This document shows, piece after piece, positions 25,735 to 36,200 of a DNA stretch of 64,000 nt. A program made the translations under genes and the position numbers. Position 1 is the first letter of the stretch; every line of letters starts with the position of its first letter. Source of the stretch: Litomosoides sigmodontis (Eukaryota > Nematoda > Chromadorea > Rhabditida > Onchocercidae); the NCBI GenBank assembly GCA_963070105.1, contig OY718804.1, forward strand, positions 7,919,817-7,983,816. The letters are read 5' to 3'. The notes below the pieces were generated by a model. The model worked only from the letters and a program-made list of their open reading frames with translations. It did no database searches and had not been told where the DNA came from.

Positions 25735-28700
25735 ATGGATAGCATATCAGATTCTATTTCCGAAGGACTCTCCTCACCGGAATTACCACATCGTAGCGGC
25801 GAGTCTTATCAAACAAATTCCAAACTGAAATTCTCCATACAGAATATTTTACGACCAGATTTCGGTAAGGTAAGAGTGTTTTTATCGTTAAACTTTATCA
25901 CGTTAAGTTGTTTTATTTGTAAAAATCAAAAGAATACTTGTCCCAGAAAATTTTAATGCTTTTTTAATTTCTAATTTAGAATTTTAAAAAAGATTGAGTT
26001 AAAATTGCAACACATCTATTTGCGCCTTACAATTTGAGATTTCATCTAATTTGCAAAGTATTAGTAGTATTATCGTTCTGGCTCTTGTCGTATTAATGTC
26101 ATTGCTAATTAAATGACCTTTCACGATCAATCTCTTCCACTGCTTCATTGCATATTAATTTCAATTATCCTTCTCAATTATTTCTCCCTTAATAAAGCTT
26201 TTAAACCTTTTACAGATCTTCAATACTATCGCTAATCAATTTAAATAATAAAATGTCACACCTTTGCATTCAGAAGGATAAATTATTTAAATTGACCAAA
26301 AATTTGCAAGAATGCAGAAATTTCTAAAATTTTTTCAGAAGCATGAGACGGCGCTAAAACCATGTGCGTCTACTGCGAATACAGTATTCCCAGCCTGGAT
26401 ATACTGTACTCGATATTCCGATCGGCCAAGTTCAGGTATATTTTGATCAGTTTTTTGGATAATATATTTTAGCAAAGGTGTGTGTGGTAGGTGCATATTC
26501 AAAGTTTGCATCATCATATGCTCTGCAAGCGATATGACGAAAGATAGCGATCGGTGGAAGAGGCTCAAGTTCGAATGTACGGTTGCGTAACTTCGCTCCA
26601 TTGTTGGGAAGTATGCTAATTTACTTGCGCAGTTTGTACCATCACATTTCTTCATCCATCAAAACTATTTCACAACCTACAAATACAATTCTCACACATT
26701 ATAATCTCTGCTCATTTATGATGAATGATTATGATTACCGAACACATTATTATAATTATTGAGATTTTGATAAGTTCCATTGGAGGATTGGGAAATCTCG
26801 TAAGTCATCAATTTATACCTTATTTGTCGAAACATTTGGAGATTACTGTAATTCGTTGTGTTGTTGCAGAAAAAAATTACCTATGGCAACGTTTCAGTGC
26901 TAATTTTTGTAGGAATTATTTTTGTGAGTTCAGCTCGTTTTAGGTCCGAGGTCACGTCGAACAAAACGGAAAGAAACAAATCTGAATGACGATGAGAAGC
27001 GACCACGGACGGCATTTACTGCTGAACAGTTGGAGAGATTGAAACAACAGTTCATGGATAACCGGTATCTCACTGAGAAACGACGTCAGGAACTGGCGCA
27101 TGAGCTTGGCCTAAACGAATCACAGATTAAAATATGGTTTCAGGTCAGTTTTGCTTCTGTTGAAGAACAGTTTTTTCGTATTTGGAAGAAACATAAATGA
27201 GCAGCACATGGCTTGATGCCAATTATTCCAATAAGAACTTTAATGATTAGCGAAAGAAATTCATTATCTATACAACAAGCAACTTTCCAATTAAAAAAGC
27301 TTTTTTTTTTATACTCAGCCGTATACGTTAAATGTGTGTTTGAGTTGCAGTACGAAGTACGAAGTAAAATTTGAATTTCTTTTCCCTAATGTTCCAACAT
27401 TTCTTTAACAGTGTACTTTATCGATGAAATACCAAAACTGGAAAAAGAATGTATGTGATGGATGCCAATGTGTTCTTTCTCATTCATCTTCAGAACTTTG
27501 TATTCGGCCAGATGCTCATTTTAAATTTTTTGAAATTGATGGAAAATAAAAACAAAAAAAAGAGCGGCTGAGAAAGAAAAAAAAAGAGATAAGGAAGAAC
27601 AAGACGAGATAGATGATAGAGCGGTGGTGGAAATTTCAAAATGTAAGTGCCTCTTCCGGAAGACAACTCCAGATACACCTCTGCTCCCCTTTTTTTCTCC
27701 TGGAAATTCAGTGCCATTTAATGGATAAAATTAAAAATCCAAATAGCTTAGCTTGTAGACCCATTCTTGAGTTCTTCAGAATTCCCTAGACCTTATGTCT
27801 ATTCGAAGTGTCTTGAAGCGAGGAGCAATCGCTACTGTGCTGTTGACACCTTTCGGCCGTTTCTCAAAGTCAGCTGGACAAAATTAAAATTACCAATTTT
27901 GATTTTCTCACATCTTTTTGCTCACTTATTCCTTTGATCAACTTGTTTTTCTCTACAAATGTGTCCTGTAAAATATAGCTTAAAAATGATGAATACGAAG
28001 TGCATAGTTGACAGATGGACATGAGTAGTTGGGACGACCAGTAGTTACCTGTTCATCATTAAAACAAATTTCAAAAAATCAATTAAAATGCAATGGATCA
28101 TCATCATCTGTTTGTACGCGCAATGAAAATAATTTGTAATGATGATGGTGATGTTATCAGCAATTATTTCTATTATTGCATTACCAGTTTTATGTCGTGT
28201 CCCACTACTTTTACATTTCTCAAATTTCAAAATTTGAAGATATGAAAAAGAGGGAGAAGTGAAACGAGTAAGTACAACTTCAAGTACAACGTTTTCTTTT
28301 TGGCAGCAAATTTAATTATTGATCAGCTGCGAAATGATTGGTTCTTCTTGTCCGTCTCAAGCCCGCCGCAATCCTATCTCTGAGAAAAGTGGACGAAGAG
28401 ATTTTTGCATGTGGAAGGGCGGAATGAGGCAAAAGATGTGTGTCCAAGCGCGCACAAGCGCTATAATCATCAAATACCGTTTAAGATGAATTCATTTGTT
28501 ATCAGCCAGGCAAATCTTCCAACTGTCTCTCTGTATCTAATTTGCCGCTATCTGTAAACGACATGTTGTACCTCTGCTTTCCTTCAAAACTTGTCTTTTT
28601 GAACTATGTAGTTGTTCATTGTTAATTTTTTCCTCTCAAAGAGAAACCGAAAAAGTTGCTCGTTAATTTCTCTCCCTTTCTCTCTCTCTCTCTCTCTTTT

Positions 28701-30609
28701 ATTTTCATTTCCTGTTGATTTATATCCTCATCTTTTCCTTCCAGCTTTTTCCTCCCTCTCCTCTCTTGCAATTGCAATTTAATTTTTCAATTAGTAAATG
28801 AAATTTCCACCAAACCTTTTGCTGATTCATTGGTAATGAAATGAAAAAGTTTTCTCATTCCTATGATGATGATGGCGACATTTGTCGTTTCATCTTCCTC
28901 AAAGTCATTTGCAATTACAATTTAAAGTAATGCTAATTTTCCCTGTCAACTCCTTACAGGCTACCTCAAAAGACTTATTTGTTTTGTAAATTATTTTATC
29001 GCCAAGTTTACAGAACGATTTATTGATCACAATAATACAGTTGTAATTTCTTCACATCTCCGTTGCACGGATCATCGCTTCCGATCTTTTTTCACTTTTC
29101 CGCATTCACTTTCTCAGTTAAACTTTCTTGGTGGTGCGGACGTATCATCATCTGTTTCAAATGCTACCTGATTTAATCTCACCGCAAGTGATTTCTTCGT
29201 TTTAAGGTTAACACGTCCGGCACAACTGTCCACCTAATTTCCCAGCCCTCACACGACGCATCTTTTACCTGTCTAATGATAGGTATGAGAAAGAAATGTT
29301 AATTGGCAAGTAATAACAAGGTGCAAAATGACTGCACTATCTATCGCTGCAATCTTTCGGTAGCAAAGAGACGACGATGATAGCGAACTTTCGATTGAGC
29401 GATAAAGTAGTTTCACCGTCCCTGCTGACATGGCTTAACCTGTTCGTTATGTTTGTTATTCGCCAACTAATGACCACTACCGCTCCTGAAAGTAGCCTTC
29501 GTTGCAGGAAATCTGCAAATTTGATAGAGTCGGCAATAACAATTAAGGTATTTTATTGCGACGTCGCACGATTTTTCAAAATTCGCAGATACTGCTGAAT
29601 TCTAATGGGATTTTATAAGTTTTTATAATTTAAAATTTTATAATTTTGTAAGTTATAACTTACTCCAAGCTGAAATCCACTGCTTCAAGTAGTGAATTCC
29701 ACTTGAACATGCTTCAAGCTGCAATTCATTGTTTGGTTGGAGAGGAGAGTAGGAGTAATTCATTGCCTGCTTTTTTCTAATTTATTTCGTAACCAATTTA
29801 ATTTGAAATTTTCACATTTTAATTTTCTGAACTAATTTTGATGAGATTTCGGAATTTTTTGAATTCCCCGGTGATTACAAAGATTAAATAAGATGCTGAG
29901 TTAAAGTGATTAAATAAGACACTAAAGAGATTAATAACATACTAAAACGAGATTAAATAAGAAAAAGATCAAAAATGATACTAAGAGTAAATTACTCCTG
30001 GCTCAGTAGGAATTCAAAAATCTATTAAAATCTTAAAATCTCTTGACTATACATCCTTAGTTAGTTTCCTGAATAATGTTCATGTTTTATACTATTTTCA
30101 GACACTTCCGAACCTTTTCAAAGTATTTCACTTATTTAAATATTTAAAAAAGGATCCAATGAAGGCACTGTTGTACTCTTGACACCCTGAAGTCCACCCA
30201 TCACTTGTAAATTTTATGTTTGTGTACAAATGTGTGTTCAGTCTGTGATAAGCGGACAGTCTGATTTATTACTTTACAACCTTTCCTAGGTGCTGCCTGT
30301 TGATCATAATCATTGTGCAGCATGCCGCATCATTCAATTCATAAAACAAAGGGATTGTTCCTTTCGCAAGCATAACTACTTGCTTCTTATCTCACAATTT
30401 ATTTTTTTTAGAATTTAAAAATATCGCTTAATATTAAACTGACCTTCGCCTTTTTAAAATTTCTAATTAAAAAAAGAATGACTTTTGATTTTCAGAATAA
30501 ACGAGCAAAATTGAAGAAAGCATCCGAACATCGACCTGTATTGGCTCTGCACTTGATGGCTCAGGGGCTTTATAATCATTCATCAATGCCAATATTCAAT
30601 CAACGATAG
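25735..30609 (+). CDS. ceh-16: Engrailed homeodomain transcription factor
   Basis: Single engrailed gene, 181 aa, in four exons that close in phase: 25735-25869, 26339-26435, 26944-27143 and 30496-30609. All engrailed homology regions are visible. EH1 is [13 protein letters not shown], the Groucho-recruiting repressor motif. EH2 is [17 protein letters not shown], the Pbx/Exd contact. EH3 is PRSRRTKRK. The homeodomain begins [17 protein letters not shown], contains [13 protein letters not shown], and has recognition helix [20 protein letters not shown]5 is [14 protein letters not shown]. The last intron (3.35 kb) cuts between WFQ and NKR. The 32-codon EH2 exon is short and easily missed. Engrailed proteins repress transcription in segmental and neuronal patterning; in C. 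elegans ceh-16 acts in the lateral epidermis. The first EH2 tryptophan is Phe here. Identity is secure. Confidence 0.95.
27144..30495 (+). other. ceh-16: Long last intron of engrailed
   Basis: 3.35 kb without a recognisable exon, unusually long for this window. It includes a CT microsatellite (about 28678-28698) and a degenerate tandem repeat (29882-29960). It may hold regulatory elements. Inference. Confidence 0.5.
29882..29960. repeat. Degenerate tandem repeat, GATTAAATAAG units
   Basis: Four successive copies of a GATTAAATAAG-type motif with 21-26 base spacing (starting near 29882, 29908, 29929 and 29951), inside the last engrailed intron. Confidence 0.6.
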
Positions 30610-30998
30610 AAGGAAATTAGGTCAGAGACATCTACAAATTGTGATTCGGTCTACATTGATGCTGTAAACGAAAGTGATCAGCAAATTTCTTTGCATGTAA
30701 AAGTCTTAAAACATGCAGGACATCATTTCTAACGAAAGAGGGTTAAAACTTGCCGTTCATTTTTGGAATGTAATATATTATATAGTTTTTCATTAATGCA
30801 ATTGTAGTATCTGAACAACGCCCTACCACCCAGTGAGGTTGCCAAAGAAGTAAACTCACTACAACTTCAGTTTTTTGAAGTTCGCTATAGCTGTAACGTT
30901 AACATAACATAGCTAGCTTCACTCTAAGTCTTTAAGCTATTGAAGAAAGGAAATTAACCGAAGTCTGAAGAAAGAGTAACATACTTCCAAACTACAAA

Positions 30999-31004
30999 AA
31001 TAAA
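30999..31004 (+). terminator. Candidate poly(A) signal AATAAA, engrailed
   Basis: First clear AATAAA after the engrailed stop, about 390 bases downstream. The 30610-31516 interval between the two convergent genes holds no coding sequence I can see. Confidence 0.4.
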
Positions 31005-31516
31005 ACATATTGATTACGGTGACAAAGGCCAAAATCTTGTATATTTAGTGGTGCTGTTGTATTCGTCAATCAAACTATACAGTGATAAATGTGTTGACTA
31101 CATTTATTGTAAACAATAACAATAAATATGAACAATACCGCAGAAAATTGCATTGAAAAGAGAAAATATATGAAAAAAAAAACAACGTAACTGACATCCC
31201 GCTAAGATTCAACAGCTTTATATTATATATAACTTTGCTATTTTTATACATTCACCCACAAAACCTAGTAGCTCTTAAAATCCATTATCAGTTCTACCAC
31301 ATTGTACAGCTTTAGTATTCCAGTCGTCCATAGCAGCAGAACATAACCACTACCGAGAAATATTTTAAAACAAAAGAGTATTCAAAGGTACAATTTAGGA
31401 AGGAATTTATGACGGACTCGTGGTCGCTTGAAGACTGACTGGAAGAATCACTTAACTTGTCCAACACGACTTTACATTTCTTAAGAACCTACAATTTTCC
31501 AAAATATACAAGGCAT

Positions 31517-32689
31517 TCAATCCTTTTTGAAAATAACTCCGCGTGTGTTATATCGCTTAATATAATACCATGAGCCAGGAACCACCTCTTCTTTCAAACG
31601 ATAGATCTCTCTGTCATCATTCCAGTACCTGCATAATACAAATGATTTGTTATACTTGCTCATCTTTTAACGCTATCTCCCTTGATGGATTCAAATCTCA
31701 ATGTTTTGGTAACGTTATTTGTTCGTAAATAATATATAAAGAACTAGCAGAGTTTAAGGACTGTTTAAATCAATTAATTTTAACAATGTTTCACAACAAC
31801 GAGGAAAAAAAATATGAATAAGACCTTGCAAATCGTTTATACCCCGAACGATCAAAATCAGCTGTCGTCCTGTCTGGAAAGAGGCCGGCCCAATGAGCCT
31901 GTAATTTATTTTTTTAAAAAGAGTAAATTTTCTCAAGAAAACCGAGTGCGGTCACTTCGTTTTAGAGATATTACGAGTAAAAGCCTAAATATAATAATTT
32001 TACAAATATACCAAGTTTAAAATAACACTTCTACGAATATACCAAAAACGAAAAAGTTTTTGCATTTTAATACCTGCATGACACAACGTTCAATCGTTTT
32101 TTGTTGCTTCCTACACAAACCAGTAAGTTGCTGTGGAAGTACAGTTCCATCCTTCCGCATAAACTGCTCCAAAATTAACACATCTGAATAACGGATCTGC
32201 AAAAACATTGCTTAGACTTAATTAGCGTTAATGTAAGGAATCTTGAATACCTGCTAGGTTTTGGTCACAGGAGAAATTACCTTGACAGGGACGTTACATG
32301 TGCACAACGTACAAGTTTCAGGACTATGATCCAATACTTTACGATCATCTACATCGGGAACATCAACCACTTCAACAATCGTCGTGTCTCCATGAACCTT
32401 AGCATCAACTGAAAAATGTTGCACCATTCATTTTAAAGTGATATTACCAAAAAGCGACTCATGAAAACGGCAGACATTACTGTTTTAAAATGACAATTTT
32501 TTAGTGACAGGTCAGAACAACACCAGTATCCCACATATCATAACGATAAGAATATTCTGATGGCAATCATTCACCAAAGCAAAATATCTACTTACTTTTC
32601 TTTTTGAAAATAACCAAGCTCGTGACAAACTGTCTTGGCCAATTAGAAATTTGTCCGGAATATCCGGCTGGCTTTAGCATACATAACAT
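31517..32689 (-). CDS. MRPS18A: Mitochondrial ribosomal protein S18A (mrps-18 family)
   Basis: About 176 aa from five exons that close in phase, in coding order: 32596-32689, 32281-32408, 32074-32196, 31825-31898 and 31517-31628. The start ATG is three bases behind a TTTCAG acceptor. The N-terminus is basic, free of acidic residues and partly hydrophobic (MLCMLKPAGYSGQISNWPRQ), fitting a mitochondrial presequence. The core matches bS18m/mL66-type proteins: PETCTLCTCNVPVKIRYSD, then LILEQFMRKDGTVLPQQL, TGLCRKQQKTIERCVMQ and AHWAGLFP. That order parallels human MRPS18A ([20 protein letters not shown] ... AHRAGLLP). The product is a structural protein of the mitoribosome. The gene is convergent with engrailed and divergent from the LRR-Ig gene. 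The reading frame stays open upstream of the chosen ATG, so a longer N-terminus is possible. Confidence 0.88.
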
Positions 32690-33279
32690 GATCTGAAACA
32701 AACAACTCTCTCTTACTTTCACTTGCGATAGGAATTCTACGTCAACCTCCGTCCTCTCGCACTTCTTGATATCACTGTGGTATTCGCAAATGGACAAAAT
32801 CTCTCTGCGCTTTTGCCATCGCCTTCAGAGTCATTCCCGAGCGCTAGCCTTACACTTAAACCAACGAGAAACAAATAACCCCACGCAGAAAATCTCGAAA
32901 TGAAAATGAGGATCATAATTTAACATGCAACATTTCGTGAAACGTGAAACGAAAGTGGGAGTTGAGGTGGGAGTTTGAGATGAATTAGAATCGGTAACTG
33001 TTGAGGTGAAAGTACACCGATAGCACCGTGTAACATAGAAGTAGCGCTATCTTTCTGATATAGGCGGAAGATAAGCATATCTTATGCATTTAGTGTCCTG
33101 TCAGTTCAATACATAATCCTAATTTTCCGTATTTTTGAATGCACCGTCCTCGGTCATGCCAATAGTGAAGCGTTGAGCTACAATTGAAAATTTGAGAGAA
33201 CTGTGTCTACTGCGTGCTTACATGTATAACCGCGCAGTATCTATTACCACTGATCGGAAAAGGAGTTCGAGAAAGTAGA
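32690..33279. promoter_or_regulatory. Divergent promoter region between mrps-18A and the LRR-Ig gene
   Basis: About 590 bases separate the two start codons, which point away from each other. No TATA element stands out. A shared or back-to-back promoter is inferred from geometry only. Confidence 0.4.
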
Positions 33280-36200
33280 ATGTGTGTCGCAACACTGTAC
33301 ACGATCTGTCGTTTGGTGATCATCGCACTGATTCACATATCCTTCGTTTTCTGCACCTACGAAACCTATCAGCAAGGCGAGGTGAAATCTTACTCAACCA
33401 AAGAAAGGGCAACTTTATTAGTTGGCTTCTTTTTAGCGAAAATAGTTTCCTATCTGCAGATTTTCATTTTCCTAATTTTTCCAGGAGTATGAAATCTCTG
33501 AAAAAAAGGACATGAAAATTAAGCTCGTTTTCTTTGCAGTATTTATTGGAAATCATTGACATTTTGCGCCATATTTGCAATCTAAAATATGATATTTGTG
33601 ACATGGTATTTGTAAAGCCTCGGAATTTTTTAGCTCACTTCTTGATTGTTTAGATAATATCAGTAGTTGATGATCCATGCCGAAAGTACGGGTGCATTTG
33701 CGAAAACAATGTTATAACATGCGTTAAGGTGGAACCTAGTAAACTTAATAGGCGTATTCTCGAACTGGCACCAAATGCGCATAGCATTTCGTTCACTGAG
33801 TGCTCTCAGGTTGTCTTTTTTTCTATTAAATTTAAATTACTGAAACTTATCGGTTTGTAAATTATTGCAATCACTGTTGGCTCTACTTACATATGATGAT
33901 CCAGTTCTGGAACCTTCACTAAAGTTTTGGAGTTTTAATGAGCACTGTGAGTATTGAGACTGAAATTGTTTCATTTTAAAATAGCTGCGAAAACAAGATA
34001 TGAGCTAATTTAAAATAGTGCAGTGTATGGCTAAATCAGCCAAATCAATTAGTTGTTTTTTTCAGAAATATCTCGATCTGCACTTATTCGAAAATTTTAC
34101 TGCTCTGCTCAGTATTGTAATCAGTGGTTGTAATGTGCAACAAATTTTCCCGTTTTCTTCGGACTCTCTACATAACTTACGTGTTCTGAATCTTAGCCAC
34201 AATTATTTGTGGAATTGGAGCGAAATTTGTGCGACATTGAATCAGCTATCGTCATTACAAATAGTAGATTTGTCCCATAATCGGTTCTCAAAGTTATCTT
34301 TTACTGGTCAATGTGTGGTCAACAAAATACAATACATGAATTTATCATCTAATCAAGTAAGCTACTGCCAGTTGCACTTAATCATTTCTATACTTTCACT
34401 CTAACTTTACCTCTGATACATAACTTTCAAGCGTTCAATTTATTATTTGTTAGTAACGTATTTGGACTATAACAGATTTTAATTTTGGGATTAGTAATAA
34501 CTTAAATCATCTCCAAGTCAATATTAGTAAAAATCACATTATGTGATTTGGTTTTTATTTAATTCTAGACATGGTCCTAACCCACATATGGCAGCACTTA
34601 CAACTTTCTATATGTTTCTGTCCTATATTCTTACTGCAATCACCACGCTCTCTCGAAATTACTTTGATTTTGCTGTGAGCCGTCGATTTATTCTCAAATA
34701 CTAAATATATTGCAGTTTGTAAGTAGAAGAATTGTTTCCGGCATATTAAAGTTTGAAACTAAAAGGTAAATATGAATATCAATGGCTGTTCGGATCTTCA
34801 GATTTCGGAGTTATCTGTAGTGCCAAATGCAATGTCGTTGGATATCTCTTCAAATGGTTTAACACGAATTTATGGTGAATGGTCACTCACGTTAGAAGAT
34901 TTAAATTTGTCGAATAACCCTTCTATGGAACAATTTCCTCCATTTTCCTTAATCCCTCAATTATCTGATTTGAATATGGATAATTGTGGGTTAACGGTTT
35001 GGCCAATATCCACTTTATCGAATTTACGGCACCTATCACTGCAATACAATGGATTGGCTTTTATTGACTTCGATTCACTTCAATTACCATCACTACAGAA
35101 GGTTTGTTTGCTTTTTTTTGAGATATTTCAGAGGGTAGAAGCAAAATTTTTTATTGAACGTAAATCACTTTACCTCCCAGTTCCTTGTTGAGTTTTTGTA
35201 TGTACGTTTTTGCATCTTCTTCTACTATGCATGTGATATCCCAACATTATCATTACACGAACAGTATCTTGAAACACTCAAATGTTGAACGTTTATGAAT
35301 TCCGAATTCAGATGACCTCTCGTGTCCACATACGTTTATTCTAATTATTCTTTGTACTTGCAAATGAATTTTTCTTCTATTTAATCAAATAGTTCCATTG
35401 GTTTTTCCAAATTGCATTTATGACATTCTATTTCCGTAGCGTCGCAACTGTTTAAAATTTCTCAAAATCTATGAAATTTTTCTATTGTTCAAATCTACAA
35501 TTATGTAGTGTTCGGTGATGTCCTATTTCAGTTGGATTTGAGAAACAGTTTCCGATTACACAGTGTTGTTGGTAAGCTACCTATTACAGTAAAAGATTTC
35601 CGCTTGACAAACACGCCGATGAGATATCTGCCGCCAGATTTCTTCATAAGGTTCTTCGCATATCTTTTAGAATTTAGAAATCTGGCTAGATGGCTTTGCA
35701 TATTCAACATAGCTCTCAAAGAAGTTGTGCTATCATCTGATTTTCCTGTGGACTGTTTTATCATTCAGTGAAATTTCGCTATGTGAGAGCTTTGAAAATC
35801 TTTTCTTAAAAATATGAAAAATTTTATTACAGCGATATTAGTTTTTATCACTTTTCTAGAGCAAAAAATCTTCGTTATACTGACATGATGCCGAATAATT
35901 GGAGCTGTGATAATTGTCTCAGCGAGTGGAGAAAGGCTCTACCATTAAATATGCGACCACAGATGAATTGTACAGATGATTCGCTCAATAACTGCTCTAT
36001 AGGTTTGTTGCTCTAAGCAGTAATGCGGATTCAGGTCAAGATTTTTTTCAATTAGAATTAAAGTTGCATGTCTAATTGATAAGCTGTCGTCATTTTTTTT
36101 CATTATTTCATAGAGATTTACAAAGAGCAATAATTAGTTGACAAATTATGATGAATGATACCAATTGCTATTGGAAACAAGTTCGATTGAGCACTGGAAT

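Noticed and set aside
26335..26655. 106-codon minus-strand ORF
   Set aside because: It is the shadow of the engrailed EH2 exon on the plus strand and shows no family similarity.
33282..33515. Alternative ORF at the start of the LRR-Ig gene
   Set aside because: The overlapping frame from ATG 33280 encodes a proper signal peptide and splices in phase to the LRRNT exon.
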